The notes: a model not told the origin generated them from the letters alone. DNA of 64,000 nucleotides from Salminus brasiliensis (GCF_030463535.1 NC_132880.1:36612842-36676841); one strand, 5' to 3'; positions 25,160-39,900 are shown, counted from the first letter of the stretch. A program made the numbers and translations.

Positions 25160-26939
25160 ATGTATTAATTAGTATTTATTAATCATTTCAGTCACCAGTT
25201 TTTTCATTCTTCCATGTTGTTTAAATAAACACACATTGCAAAAACACAAAATATATTTACACAACAATATACATACAATATATATACACATATATACACA
25301 CATATACACAAACTCCACATATACAACATGCACTCTGCTACTCTGGTTGATAATCCTTTTGGATCTAGGTGTAGCAGCAACACAGCAAGTACCTTATGAC
25401 TGATGTAGATTCAGTAGGAACAGACAAAATCATAAAGTACAGTAATGAGATTCTGATGTGTATCATATGTAAACACATGAAAACATGTATGACATATGAC
25501 AATATATGCATATTGACAAGCCATCCTAGGTCCCTTTAGGGCATGAAATGAAAAAAAGAAAAGAAAAAAAAAGATAAATGGTATTAAGTCAATATTTACA
25601 AAGTAGTGTTTAAGAGAACTGATGAAAACTTTACAGATAGGTGAAGTGTTAATCACAGCAATAGTTACTGTAACACTGTAGAGCTTCCCTTATACCATAT
25701 AAACACTAGGGAGCCAATCAATTTGTGTGTACAGATAGAACAATACTTGGAAGCTGACAAATAGAAGTCATATGACACCAAAACACTTCATCATTCTGTT
25801 AGGGTCAATACATATATACATAGATTTTTCTTTCATGGTTCTTTCCCTTAAATAGGCCAAAGATGTGGCACTTGTCAGATGGCATTAAAGATCACACTAA
25901 CACGATATTCAAAGACAAGCAATTAAATAGTTAAATAACTATTCACCTCCTATAGGAGGTAGTTTACTGCACAGGTCCAACACTGTCAAAGTCAGTATCT
26001 CATTTCTTGGGAACTTAAATGGTATTAAAAAAATAATAAAATAAAATAAATTTCAAACTGCACAAGTACTTTTTGTTTGATATCAAGTTTGTATTTTGCC
26101 TCCAGTAGGCCTGTGTGCTGCTAGAGCTAGTCTTTACTTTAACATACAGCATAAAACATCTGAATGGAGATATTATATCCGAATGGAGAAAAAAGTTGTT
26201 TGGAGTTCCACCCAGACTGAGGCAGTGTACTGGGTATGGCTAGAAGAAAAGGCTTTGTTTTCCAAAGGCCACGTATTGGAACAAAGGCTGCTAGCCTTTC
26301 TATGTAAACTCTAACATGTAGTGTGTAGTGTTTTGAAATTCAGAAATGTACACTGCTGGTATATGGCACCAGTACAAAAGTAAAGTACAAAATATTCCAT
26401 CGGATGTATAAATCAGACACATCTTTTCCATACGTTTCAAGAAACTCGTACCCTTGATGTAATGGATGAAATATGACTGAAAGTAACATCACATGAAGAC
26501 TCATGGAATTCCAGCCCTCAAGTTTCTCCTCGTTCTCAGACAGGTGAAGAATCTGTTAGTGCAGTGTGAGAGTCTTGTGCTTTTCAAGTTAAATTAAAGT
26601 CTGGATCAGGATCTCTGACAGCCCCGCTCCAGTGAGTAGCACCAACCAGTAGGCAACATGACACATGAACAAAAACAGCCATAAGCTCTTAGCACATTTC
26701 AAGTTTCTCACATCAAAAGGACAAACAACCGCAACCTCTTCTGGGCAGTGGATGTGGTTCCATAGCTGTAAAGCACTGAAAGGCACAATGAACTGAATCT
26801 CTGGATGCTCCATTTGTGGATGTCATAAGGGGGTGGAGGGAGATGAATACGACAGGTGGCAATACATCTCTGAGGACAGTTGATGTGGCGTGCCTTTGCT
26901 TGCCCTTTTCAGAATGCCCTCTTTTAGAGTCCTGTGGTT
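25160..26939 (-). other. mfsd2a: Probable mfsd2a 3' UTR and flank
   Basis: After the TAA at 26942-26940 no minus-strand AATAAA is seen until about 25173-25168 (tttatt on the plus strand), so the 3' UTR may be up to 1.8 kb; an earlier variant signal is possible. The stretch has no gene-like ORF and no recognised repeat apart from short A- and TA-rich runs. Confidence 0.3.
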
Positions 26940-29900
26940 TTACACCACGCTCCCGTCCGTCTCTGTTGAGTCTGCTTCTGAGTCCAGAGACTCATTCTCT
27001 CTAAAGATGAATAGAAAGAGACAAATAAGCTCAGAGAAAAATGAACAGAATTGGGAAAAAGTGACTTTAAACAGTAAGACACTGATGTACACAAACGGAC
27101 AGACTGTGAACCATACAGTACAGTTTCTACTTTAGAGTTATTTAGGAGCGTTAAAGCAGCATTATGAAGACAAATCATGCTTTGAGCCCACTTTCTTGCA
27201 CATGAGATACAGAAGTAAAAGAAGCATGTGGACTGTCATGGTAAACCAGAGTTACACAGTGCAATTAGCAGATGTGCCAAGCCCAAGCAAATGGGAATGT
27301 GTCAGTGGAGTATCACAATGATTGTGTAGCTGTTATTTTAGGGGTACAATGCCACATAATGCTGCTTTAATCTTAGACAACAATTTTATTAAATGTTTGA
27401 TGCTTTAGGAAATTATTCAATGCATCATAAAAAAATCAGATTTTATCAGAATACAATCTAATTAAATATCAATATCCTTTTAATACACAATTGTGGAGTA
27501 GAGACTTTTGAATTTTGGCCAAAACATAAGTATCTATTCTTTTAAGAGTTATTCCTAATTAAATCCAATGATCCAAAATCAATGCATTGCCATCTTGAAT
27601 CAGATCAGTAGATTCCAATGCATTTTCACACCCCTAATGTTTCTAAAGCTGTCACGAGGGTGTCACATGCATGCAAGAGCGGAAACTCTAAACCGTGTGG
27701 TCTGTGGTCTGTGATAGGAATCTGAAAGAAAGTGTCACACACTGCAAACGCAAGTCCAAGAAGGGTCTTACCGTTGCTCATTAAGCAGTTTGCGGTTGCC
27801 CTGACGTTTCTCCTCATCGATGGGGTAGGTGATAAATATGATAAGCCCTATAATGATGAGAAAAACAGGTGCAGCGGAGACAAGAACCTTCAACGTAATA
27901 TTCACGTTTTCAGGTTGCGTGCAGCCTCTCGTGATGTAGCCGGCAAAACTGTTTGAAAAGCAAACGAAGAGAGACAACAGAAAGATTAGCTGGTTATACT
28001 TATCCTGTTTAATCCAACCTTGTGATCAGTCATAAAGCAACTATGACTTTCATGTGAAAAGGGGGTCCTCTCACTGATTGGGGATAATCGGATTACATAT
28101 AAGGGTTTGAAGGACACAGATTATCAGAATGGACGTGTAACAAAAGGCAGTCCCATCAGCTCAGTCAGCCAGCAAAATCTCACTTCAAAGGTTTAAACCA
28201 CCTCACAGGCAGACAGGATTACATACAGTAGAGACAAACCAAAGGAAGGATAAAGGACATGGGAGTTTTGGGATGACTTACTCAAGGCTGAGGGTTGAGA
28301 TTCCCAGGGACACTCCAGAGGCGAACTTTGTGAAGAAAACATAGAAGGAGTAGAAAATGGCTTCATGTCCTTGAGATTCAGGATTTTGTACTTTGAAATC
28401 ATCAACCACATCTGGAAGCATGGACCTGCAGAAGTACATTGATTTGTCAGGCTAAGATGTCACATACATTAAAACATATTTTACTTAATTAGATATGGAA
28501 TATATATTGTTGATTCATTTTTTCTATTTTTCACTTTTTTAAGAATTTGACTCTGGCACTTATTCTTTACACTGTGTCAAAATGTCCAGAATGTCCAATA
28601 GAAATTCTTAGTTTAACATTTTAGCGTTGTACCGAATATTAACATGTACTTGATATGACGAAATATGAGAAAAACATTGTTTTTCTTTCATGTGTGCAGC
28701 CTAGTTGGCTTATTGACGCACACTTCAGGCAGCGCCAACAGTTATCTCATTACCCATCACTCACCAGGGCAGGAGGAAGGCTGCTGCAATGCTGACTCCA
28801 GCAGCAAAGGAGATGATGTACGTCACAATGAGATTACTTTTCACCAGGACCACTGTGATCAGGAACGGAATCACTGACTGCAAAGGGCAAACAAACAAAC
28901 AAACAACAGGAAATTAACTGACAGCAGTCATTCCAACAAACCACTAGATGGTGCAAGGAGTCATTTGCAAATATTAGCTTTGGAATCAGGACAGATTTTA
29001 GTAATTCAAACACTACGGTCAGTCGGTACTTACTGTAGTGCCCACATATACAGCCGTTTTCTTGCCAAATCGGGTGAGGAACCACTGCCAGAAGGGAATG
29101 GTAAGGGAGGCAGAGAGCTGGGGACAGAAGAGAAGGGGGATTAGATTTAATCATGAATTTACATCTAGAACTGTGTGTCTGGCTTCTTAAACCCATAGGC
29201 AGGACTACTGGCAGGAAGATTTTCATAAAGCACACAGAAGTTAGCAGGTCAGGTGTCTGCTCACAAAATGTGCTTCGTTTGCGGTTCAGGTTGGCATCAG
29301 ATGTATGCTGCCTGCTCAGATGAATCAGCAGAGAAAGCCACAAGTACCTCATTTGCAACCTAGAAAACAGCTGCAGTGATCTCTCTGTACAATCTAAAGT
29401 GCTGTTATATGCTGTTACTTGTTTAAGCGACATACTGTCCCAGTAACTTTGTATGAATAATTACCTGTTCCCTCCACTGAATCCAAATAACAAGATTACA
29501 TTTCAAGGCATTCCCTAGCATCCAAATCTAGAACATCTGAGGCGCGAGTCTTTTTGCAGTTTTGTGTTTATATTGAGAACAGATAGCCATGTTTAGAGAG
29601 GCTTTTGTTTTTTTAACAATGGTCCACTTATTTCTGCTTCAACTAACTAATTTATCACTCAGGGTTTCAGACTTGAATTCTACATTATGCTGACCTTAAC
29701 ATACATGTGAAAGTAAAGGGCTGATTATGTGCAGATCACTTGTGTAAGGTGACAATCTCCAGTTTGCACATCAGGTTTGGCTGGTTATGTTGTTACATAA
29801 TGTACAAGTGTTGTGCTCTTGAGGTACACGATTCCATATTAAAAACTCCCCTCATCTCTGCATACAATTTTGGCTAGCTATTAACCTGCTGCTTCTCTTC

Positions 29901-32900
29901 TGACACAATAGCATCATATCATTCTAATTTCAGAAACAGCAGATCATTTTTAGGGTGTTGGAACACATCCAATGGCTGCATATCTTTGTCTATACAATGT
30001 TCACAAGATACAAGATGGACAAAGTATCGGAACATCAAGTTTATCATGCTTTTGTTGGATTAAATGTATGGAAGGCTTTCTACTAGATTTTGGAGCATTG
30101 CTTTAAGGATTTAATCACTGACAAGAGCATTAGTGAACTCACCTTATCCCCAACTCTACAACTCCCAAAAGTATTGGATGGAGCGCCACCATTCCGGAGA
30201 ACACAGTTCCACTGCTCCACAGCATAATGCTGGGAGGCTTTTTACCCTGCTTGCTCACACCTGGTGCCAACCTGGTGCTTTATGTTTATCTCCTTCAGAG
30301 AGTCCTATTCTATTGGCAGTACTTCTCCACAGGGACTAGACAAGCTGTGCGTCTGTGCGTTTGCACATCTGTATCAGCAATGGAAATGCCTTAGAGTAGC
30401 TGAATGCATTCATTCGAAGGGATGTCCACAAACATTTGTACATATAATGTATAAGTATATTTGAATTTAATCTCATTATAGCTATTATGACAGTAGCTTA
30501 TAATACTTACCATTATGACCAGTAAAATGTTCTGAAAGTCATCTCTGAACCCCAGGGTGTAGCAACAGAACAGCGCAAAGTTGCCTTCCAGGAGCTGTAT
30601 GGAGATAAACGTAAAGCCGTATTAGAAAATCTTCACAAATAAAACAACATGCCAAAGACAGCTAAGGCTAGCCACGGTGGTCAGAGGTTTTTAGCCAAGA
30701 CAGGAAGTACAGGAGAGTGGTTCAACCGAAACCCACAAAAACAAAACAGTACTGTTGAGAAGAGAAGCATGGGGCAGTACTTACCATGAAAGCCAGAGAT
30801 GTAAAAAGGAACCCCATGACCAATTTGGCATATGGACCATGGCCCATAACCATACGAATGCCTTGGAAGAAGGACATTGGCTCAGTTCTGACCCTGCTGG
30901 TGTCTGCAATCAAAAACAAGATACATTACATTTAGAGAGCAAAATAATTAACAAATAAATAAATCAATTAATCAAACTTAGTCATAAGGCTACTGTGAAA
31001 GCTTTATCAATCATCTTTATTTGATATAGTCTCATTTTAGACCCAACACTAAAAGTGTGTGTGTCCGCGCTTCATCATGCTCCCTTTAACAATGTCTGAA
31101 CTGTTCAGTTGACACTGGTGAGAAAAAGCAGTCTAACTGTACACAGACCCTGTGCTGTGCTTCCCTCTCCCCTGGGCATATCTCACTCTACAAAGACTGG
31201 CCTGTTAAGCACTCTTGCTCTGAAACATGGTAAAAGAACTGGGACACTCCAGCACAATTTTTGTGGACCCCTTCTCAGCTGCATCTCACTGGTGTGAAAG
31301 TACCCTTCTCCGTTTACTCAGTGCCTTTTTAGGGGGCCACCAATGAGTGATTGCCAGCTACTGCCTTAGTGTAATCTGAGAACAGTGGAAAAGCTCGGAC
31401 TCCATGAAACAGGATCAGTGATCAGAAATACTGTAATAGGCGGATCCCTACTTTAGACCTGCAGGTGCAGCTAAATCTGTACGGAAGTCATGTTTGATAG
31501 TGTCAAAAGTAAATCTGGGAGGTCAGGCAGGGCCAGTGAGGGACAGTGAGAACAATGAAATAATGTTGTGGAAATATGAAGGGAGTCTTTAGCTCACCTT
31601 TGCGTTCTTTTACACCGAAGAAAAGGACGATGGCACAGAGGACGTAGATGGCACAAATAACACCTGATGCAATCATATATGCCTGTTTCTGAAAAAGGGA
31701 GAGAGGAAATGATGAATAACATATTACACATTTCAAAGTGAAGGCAGTGGCAACAATCCTTTGTAATACGGACATCTCTCAAACATCCACAAGAACTTTG
31801 TTGCAGCTTTAAGCTGCGTGACTTACTGTATGTTCCACTGAAATGTGTGGCTGGCTGATGTTGACTTCAGGTCCATAATCCTGGCTAGTGGCGTTGAGAT
31901 CATCTCCAACTGGAATGCAAGGAGCACTGGCTAACCCCACGATCTGACCTTGGATTCCAGTGCCAATAACTGTTCCCAAAACTTCTACGGTCATACCTAA
32001 AAGGGAAGGCTTGATGGTAAGACAATACATAGGGAGGAGAGTGCTTATGTATCACCAGAGGACAAGAGGCCTTGAATAGGACTTACGGTAGGCAGTGGCC
32101 GAATCCCTCTCCTTTTGTTCGGAACTGATGAACATGGTGAGGGCAGAGTATGGCACGTGGAAGCACTGTATTTGGGAAACAAGCAAAATAAACAAAAGGC
32201 AAACTCTCAAAATAATACCTACAGACATACAATGCTGGATGATACTCACTGTTTGCAGAGACTGAAAGAGACAGTAGAAGACGAGGTACCAGATAATTTT
32301 GCCCTGGTCTATGGAAGGCACATACCAGATGAGGAAATAACAAACTACTGCCAGTGGAGTGGACAAAGCAATCCTGCAATGAAACAAAAAACGAAATTAA
32401 ATTGTGTCATGACCGCTAGAATTACATGGTAGAGAAATGTAGAAAACATAGCTTTTACCCAGCAATAAATCAATCAATAAAATTAACTCTGCCTAGGCAA
32501 CAAAAGTGAGGAAGAAACATTTTTTACTGATTTCTGTTGAAAAACAATGTTTTATTTCTATTAACCTGTTTTTCATAACTGCTGTTCACAACTTAATAAA
32601 GCAAAATAAAGGAGGTTTTTGGGTGACAGTGAAGATATAAATAAATGACCTAGCTTATTTAACTTCCACCCCGTAAGTTCAGAAAGGTTAGTGCTCAGCC
32701 CATTTGTGAAAATGTTCTTGAGCAATGGATTTCTGAATAAAGAGATGCCATTCTTTCTCCTCCCAGCAACATCACACCATAACAGAGCACACTCCTCCTC
32801 TCACAGTGACTCAGGCTATGAGGTCATACTGAATTAAGAAGGAAGATCAGGAATGTCCTAGCTAGTAGTATTGGAAAGGTCATACGTCACATCCTGCAAT

Positions 32901-33568
32901 TGTCACACTTTCCGGTGGCCCGATGCGGATGACTTCACAACATATGCACAGGATGTTGAGGTAGAAGGAAAAGGGGGATGGACGCACTATTTCCCCCTTA
33001 AGAACTGTCATCACTTGAGATGTACAAGATAACGTGACAAGTGAACTGGTTTGCTGAACAGGTCTGTGAAGCTAAATCACTGCTTAAATCAAGCTGAAGT
33101 TTAACCAGTATTCTCACAGTCAATCAAGCTGACAGTTATACCCACTGGTCCTTTCATTCCTGTCATTTTTTTTTTCTTGAACACAGGTTTCACACAGATT
33201 CATTGCATTATCTGAGGTTTGTTTTCAACCAAAACCTTCAGAAAAATGCAACTTATATACTGAGATAACACTGTGATGAAGAAAAATATACACAATATAC
33301 ACTGCATATCTATTTCCTAAAACACTATTGCAAAAGGTCATTCAGTTCTTAAAAGAGGCCCCCTGTTTCTAAATACAACTTCAGTTGAGAAACCACGTTT
33401 CTCCTTTATACACTAAACCACCCTATACACAAAAGCTCAAACTCAAACAGTCTTCAAGGAAACAGGTTTAAGAAAAGATACCGCACAAGGCACAAACGCA
33501 CATGACCTATATTACACAGCTATAGTGTTTCCACATACACACACCCCTACCATCTCACTTTTAAAAAA

Positions 33569-33607
<39 letters not shown>

Positions 33608-36600
33608 CTTACTTTTTTTTTATTTTTTTTATTATTATTTCATAACAGAAATAATGACATAGCACAGTATGTCAAGGCTTTTTCTGTCCTGTTTTTAATG
33701 AAAACCTTAATTAGCCCCCAGGATTGAGCTGAACTTCACTAAGCTTAACCAAGAATGTGTATAAATCAAGTGTACACAGTCACAGTAAGAGTGCATAATT
33801 CGACTTGAACTAAAGTGACCCTAGAATTCCTCAGGCTACACACTGGAATTCAGGAAGAGCACAGCTGTGCCTTCTGATTGGAGCAGAAGCAGTGGTGTGT
33901 TGTAGGCTGGACCACTCATGGCTTTTCAATTTGCATATCCGTCACAGCATTCAAACCCCAAAACACACCACAGTAAACGTCCGCCTCCCTGGCCTCAAGG
34001 CAGAAAACCCTGCGTCTTTCAATTCGCATCATTTCTTGCTTTTCATTCACTCTAAATGCAGCCCATTATTCGAGGAGGTTGACACCCACAGACACGAGCA
34101 GGAAAAAGGAAAAGAAAATCTGATGTGTGCTTTTAATCTTATCTTTCACCTAATAAATGGTAGCGGAAGAGCTCAGGGAAATCAGCCTTAAGTAATTAGA
34201 ACGGCTGTCCTTTCCTCAGAGGCGACACATGTGCCCCACTGGATGGCTCAAGGGACCTCTAATGAAACCCTAAGAAGGGATGTGCTTTACTGTACGCTGG
34301 TTATATTGAGTTGGTGAGCATATGAAAAATTATTCTCTCGTCCTAGCCTGCCTTCATTACCATAGGCTGCACAGCGCTCATTCAGAGACTTATAGAGTCA
34401 CATTCTGCTCCCTTCCCCCACTGCGTTTCCCAGCACATCCATTAACTCCCAAGGTTCCTCCGCTTTCTGGTCTGGCTTCATGTTCAGTAGCTTCCTGCTT
34501 GTTTACAAAACCTTTATGTGATTGGCCGCATGTCCAGTGAAGGTAAGAGCACCTTCAGAAAACACAGCAATGGAAATAACTCTGGAAAATCTTGTAGCGC
34601 TTCTGGCAGAGACTGCTCTGATGTTTCTTCAGGAGCTGGGTGAGCATGAGAAAAGGGAAAGGGGGGGGGGGATGGGTACTCCCAGGGTCAGTGACCTCGC
34701 CTCAAAATTGGTAGCAGAGAGCAATGCAGAATCAGCAATCCCCCCTGTCCTTATTCCACCTCCAAACTAGGCCATTCCTAAACCCCCATGTTCTTTTGTG
34801 AAAGAATTCCAATAGATCTGCAGTCCAGACATCCAGGTTGCATCAGGGGCTTCAACACTACACATTTATTTAAATGCCCAGGATTAAGGAGTAGTCAGCC
34901 AGGAACAATTAACCACTCAGGAAACAAAGAAGACAAGTAGTCTTTTGCATAATTATGCCAGTCTTTAGATATTTAAGATAACGTCAGGGCAAAAGCTGCT
35001 GCAAATGTAAATGACGCTATTCAAAAGGGCCCACCTCAAACAATAGCCTATAATTGCTAAACAAATCAATCTAAAAACCAAAATAGTTAGGGTTGAAGAT
35101 GACAGTAATGCTTGGCCTTGGCCCTTTACAGCATTTACACTAAAATCTACAGTTGCCTCAACAGTGTCCAAAAGCAAAGGTCATCAAGCACACTTGGCAT
35201 CTGAACACATATCACCCATGCCCACATTTCCAAACCACTAGAGCAAATGGACAAAGCAAATGTCTAGTTTGATAGAATCATTTGGGAAATATTGCACATC
35301 CAGCTGGCTACAACCAGTGTTCTCACTGTCCCCATCCACTAAAGTAGCGTCATGGAGAGAATTATTCTTGTGTGGGCTAAACTTGGTAAACCAATCACTT
35401 TCAAAATAGAAGCCCTGGCATGGGTGCACAGTTACCCAGGGCAACTTGCGAATCCTTACACAAGGGAATTTGGATTCAGATGCCAATTTAAATAAGAAAG
35501 CAGTCAACAGTCAACAAGTCTTGAGGAAAAAAAAACACGAATACAATACATGATGAACTGCACATGTAGTGCCACTAAAGCCACACCAAAGGGAAAGCCA
35601 AACATCATTAAACAAAGAGCAGAAAGTTACATACCAGGGCATCATTTTTCCAAATCTGGTCCACGGGCTCCGGCTGACCAGGAATCCCACAGTGGGGTCT
35701 GTGATAGCATCCCATGCTCGACCCACAAACAGAATGATGGAGGCATAAAATGGATCCACCTTAAGAGCAGAGAGGAGAATGATCAACATTTGAAAACATG
35801 TTCAAATATGGGATACCACAATACAGGGTTGTCAGTCTGGATTTTCCAACGTATGGGGCATCAAAAACCATTAGACACAACATTAGAAAAGTTAAACGGT
35901 TATCTAAATTTATATACATGTTTTGCAAAAGCCAAACAGATATTTTGGCTCAAATGGAGATAAAGAAAAATGATAGAAAATAAAAGCAGCTATAGGCTGT
36001 GCTCCTGAGCAACGTTTTGTTGTCCCTATGGAGGTATGCCCTTGGCCACTGTCCTATTACATTCAGTCCCTCTGTTCATTCTTTCTTGTGCTAGGGTGTG
36101 ACACAAGAATAACCTGCTCTCCATTCATCATGTAGTGGCAAACTGTTTCACAAAGATCATTTTCACATGGCTCTCCAGGGCTGGTAGCACACAAAGTATA
36201 TTCACCTCTCTGAAAAGTCAGAAGGGACTCACAGCTCCAGGATGACCTTGAGTCATGAGATCATAGAGCACGTGTTCAGAGACGCAACAGGCAGCTCTGT
36301 TGGCATTCTACTTACTCCCCCACTAGGAAGCCCTCTGGCTATACAGAGGGTAAAAGGACTGGACAGAATACAATTGCTCCATCTGACAGCTACTGTACCA
36401 TAATTAGTGGGTACTCAGACGTGAATAGAGAAATCACAACTCAAACTGCAGGGGGTCTTGGATACCATGCCTGCTTATCCTTGGTAACATGATAAAACAT
36501 CACAAGCCATTAAAACGGCCCCCTGACCCGCTGGTATTTGCACTCTTTAATCTGGGCAATAAGTCTGGTAATTCTGCAGTAGCTCTCGACAACTTCATGG

Positions 36601-37782
36601 CATAGAAGAACTTTTTCCACCTATTCATTTTCCAGCACAATGCCTCTTTTGTGGCTGCAAAGTGCCTGTCGCTTTGTCCTGTGTCTGGGTATACAGCAGC
36701 TAGGGCAAACTCTCTGGCCTTCATAATCCAAACTCATATGGCATTAGGGTTCTAAGGTACAAATACCTTGCAATAAAAGCTATGGAAATGCACTTGAACA
36801 TTCTTTAGAAAAAGACGGAGAGTTAGTACACTGCAAGTGCAGCTTTGGGTAACTTGCCCTGGCTCATGCAACAGATAATACAACAGAGCTGTTAGCATTA
36901 TGTTAGCAAATATGGCCAGGCCTGAAGAACCTGAACCTTGATGAGCTGTATGCTGGGCTGCTTCTGGCTTTAAGGTGGTCTAAGTTACGTGCAATGTTTA
37001 TTCTAAGCATTTACTTATCCTGCTGGTGCTTCGTTGTGATATTTGTCTTGGATGGAGCAATCACTAAGTTTAGTTAGTACACAGAGCAATAGACTTTGTA
37101 AACTGAACTCACCTGAGCAACATCCAGAAGATAGATCTGGAGGAAGAAGCCAATGGCGCAGCCCGTGATCTGATAAGGTGCTCCGCCTATGGCATAACAC
37201 AGCTTACTGCATATAGACAGGCGACCACTCCTCTCACGCTGATAAAAAAAAAGGAACATAAAACTTTGTCAATACCTGGAGGTGAAACTGTGAGGAAGGG
37301 AAAACAAGTAGTAGATCAAAATAATAACTAATATGCTTTTAAGATATAAAGTAATGGGGCCTCTCAGAAACAGAGTAACACCAAAGAATCTTAATAATCT
37401 ACCTGCTACAATGGAATAGGCTGCTACATCAAGATCTTGTCAGTCAATGTCTAACGTTAAGGCTTGGGGCTTGGGGAGCAAGATGAATGCTGTCTTTAAC
37501 TGCAGCAATGGTATGTGGTTTTGTTCAGTTTGCTCCTAATCCACCAAGTGGCCTTATTATTACTCACACACACCCCTAGTAATATTTTGGGTCACAATAT
37601 TAGCCACACCTGGCATTGCATCATGCTTTTGTAATAAAAGCCAAGAGAAACAACTCCTGGTAGGTCAGCTAAGAAGGTAACTGTGCAAGCTTAAGGGTGT
37701 CACAATACCCAGTCTGTGCTGACTGGACACTATGAGGGTATACACAGCAGCCAATTTAGTGACCTCAGGTCAATCCTCTCTG

Positions 37783-37836
<54 letters not shown>

Positions 37837-39611
37837 ACCCACACCCCCACTGAAACAGGCCAATCAAGTAACAATCTCAAGTGCAACCCAATTATAACAG
37901 GGGCTTTTGTGTTGTACTGGCCTAAAATATTAGCCTAGGACATACCAGCACTGATATTAGAGAGAAAAACACAATTCTGGTATCAATATTGTACATTAAT
38001 ATGGACAACACTAAACACAACAGTAAACTCAAACCTAACGTGTGTACAGATGAATGTGTGGCATCTATAGGACGAATAGTATGCAGTATATAGTTCCTAA
38101 CAACCTAGTTTTCAGTTTAAATGCCCACATATTTCCTAAAATGAGGTGATTCGGAAAACCAGGAAAACCTGAAAACAGATGAGCTGCTGGAAGGCACTGC
38201 TGTAGAGTCTGTAGACTGACAACAAACAGTGGTGCTCCATCATGGGCAGTGCACCTAATTGACTAATTTCCTTCAGAGATAAGACGTGGAAGCTACTTCA
38301 ACACACAATGATGCCATACTGCCAAGCTTGTGTTTTCCATGGAATCATGGTTTTATACTTACATCCATCCATCCATCCATCCATCCATCCATTCATTCAT
38401 TCATTCATTCATTGTACAACGACAGCACTTCATATAGAAACACACCCGAAAGCACACGCCAGCCTCACCAATAACTATAATCCATTAACTGATTATATTT
38501 AGTGGGCTTCTTCTTCTTCTATGTGTATTTATTTGGCATGTACTATTAATATAACTGTGAGCACAGCCTGTTATTAGTAGTCACACTTTCATTTGACCAG
38601 TAAAGCAGAAATACTGTCACTCAGAAGGCCGGCTCCTTAAATACACAAGCTCATTCTTCATCATTTCACCCAAACAGAGTAAGACCATCCACCTGCTTAA
38701 TATGGCCATGTGGTACAGGTCCAGAAGAAATCTCAGATCTAAGGCCATGCAACAAGTACTCATCATCATTCTCTTCAAAATGTGCAACTCAAATGAATAA
38801 ATTAGGCTAAAATCAATCATCCATTTCCTCAGATCTTAGATTTGGTTTAGAAAATTGAGCACAAACCGCATATCTCCGTATATAGCTAGTTTAGAGACAT
38901 GACCCACTGAAGGCGCTCATTTCAAGTAGCCAAATGACACGTAGCCTACCGGCAGCAGCCTGCTCTCGTGTAGCTGCAAATTTACCCTGGCTCTGGATAC
39001 CCGATTTGGCTATGAGGTATTCATATAATATTAGACAGAAAGCCGGTTTATAAAAGACAGGTCTAACATAGTTTAGGGGGAAATGCGAAAAAGGAAAGAG
39101 ATCGACAGATGAAGAAAAACGGTGGGTTGTAAAATTCAAATCTCTGGTGAAGCACCATCTTTAAAAAAGGGACACATCAATGAATGAAGGGACTAAAAAC
39201 AGCACAGTTAGCCACAAAAACTAAACGTTACTACGAAAACTTAACGATTAACGATCATTTGAGATCTTTACACACATTTAAGGCAAATGCAGACGGTTAG
39301 CTAGCTATCTAAAGCCGAGGAGAAAAAATGAACACCGGTTATGTCCACGCCCATCGCCTCCCGTCAAAAATAAATTAAATTAAATAAATCAATATTCTAC
39401 ACTGAAAACCTAAACATAACACATCAGTACACATTTTTTTCATCAGTTTCATTCAGCATTAGAAGAACTTATTAATTGATAGCTAGATAATTATTTAGAC
39501 AGCCAGTTACTAACGTCTCCATACCTTAGCGACTGATTTAACTTCATCCGAAGGGCTTTTGTGCAAAAGACTCGCGTTGGAAGACTGTTCACCTCCTTCT
39601 CCTCTTGCCAT
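26940..39611 (-). CDS. mfsd2a: Sodium-dependent lysophosphatidylcholine symporter (MFSD2A), 14 coding exons, 527 aa
   Basis: Plasma-membrane MFS transporter that imports lysophosphatidylcholine carrying long-chain fatty acids such as DHA with sodium. Exons: 39611-39525, 37238-37113, 35759-35635, 32373-32250, 32165-32087, 31996-31827, 31688-31598, 30903-30785, 30594-30511, 29117-29034, 28877-28765, 28425-28282, 27948-27772, 27000-26940 (1584 nt, in frame). Visible key residues: Asp88 and Asp92 in [10 protein letters not shown] (sodium site), Lys434 in FFTKFASG (headgroup contact in the mouse protein), N-glycosylation sequons Asn215 (NAT) and Asn226 (NIS) in the large outer loop, and Cys207 and Cys458, which match the inter-domain disulfide of the mammalian protein. 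About 12 hydrophobic segments. Human is 543 aa. Teleosts carry mfsd2aa and mfsd2ab; I cannot decide which this is. It lies upstream of yars1 on the same strand, but promoters are separate. Confidence 0.96.
30008..30450 (+). mobile_element. Tc1-type MITE in an mfsd2a intron
   Basis: Left end agatggacaaagtatcggaa, interior caactctacaactcccaaaa, ttggatggagcgccaccatt, and right end gatgtccacaaacatttgta. It lies between exons ending at 30511 and starting at 29117, opposite in orientation to the gene. Confidence 0.7.
33571..33606. repeat. (ATT)n microsatellite
   Basis: Twelve ATT units in mfsd2a intron 3, followed by T-rich sequence to about 33640. Confidence 0.85.
33880..34330. other. Non-repetitive segment of mfsd2a intron 3
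   Basis: A block of balanced base composition flanked by AT-rich intron. The plus strand is open for 99 codons (33892-34191) but the translation shows no motif. It could be conserved non-coding DNA; unproven. Confidence 0.25.
35760..37112. other. mfsd2a intron 2
   Basis: No recognised transposon, tandem repeat or second gene; short ORFs only. Confidence 0.4.
37784..37834. repeat. (CA)n microsatellite
   Basis: About 25 CA units in mfsd2a intron 1, followed by a C-rich imperfect tail. Confidence 0.9.
38362..38413. repeat. (ATCC)n-(ATTC)n compound microsatellite
   Basis: About seven ATCC units pass into about five ATTC units. It creates spurious IHPS-repeat ORFs. Confidence 0.9.
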
Positions 39612-39900
39612 GTTGTTGAAATTCTCCTATTTAAAACGACCAGTCGGTGAATTTTGAGGAAACCCTAACGAAGCACTCGGGTCTGCTCTCTGAGTCTCTG
39701 GTCCTGCTCTGGTGAGTCGGCTGTAGTAACTGAGCCCCGAGGCTCCGCCCCCCGCCGCGTCTCTTCATTCAGCAGAGCCTCACGCGTAGAGTGAGCTGAT
39801 ACGGCAGACATGCGCAGTGATGCTGCGAGGGGGCCGGTCAGACCGGGGTCTGCTGCTCTGTTGGAACTGAGGGGGTTTTCCCCCACAAAGCCAGATTTCT
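39612..39900 (-). promoter_or_regulatory. mfsd2a: mfsd2a 5' UTR and CpG-rich promoter
   Basis: The 290 bp above the mfsd2a ATG are GC- and CpG-rich compared with neighbours. They hold an Sp1-type GC box (ggctccgccccccgcc, 39741-39756) and an NRF1-like catgcgca (39809-39816). No TATA box is evident, as expected for a broad CpG promoter. The transcription start is not determined. Confidence 0.5.

Noticed and set aside
28834..29433. 199-codon minus-strand ORF
   Set aside because: It overlaps an mfsd2a exon (29117-29034) only partly and mostly runs through intron; the conserved frame and splice sites define the exon instead.
38286..38502. ORFs with IHPSIHPS repeats
   Set aside because: They are translations of the ATCC/ATTC microsatellite.
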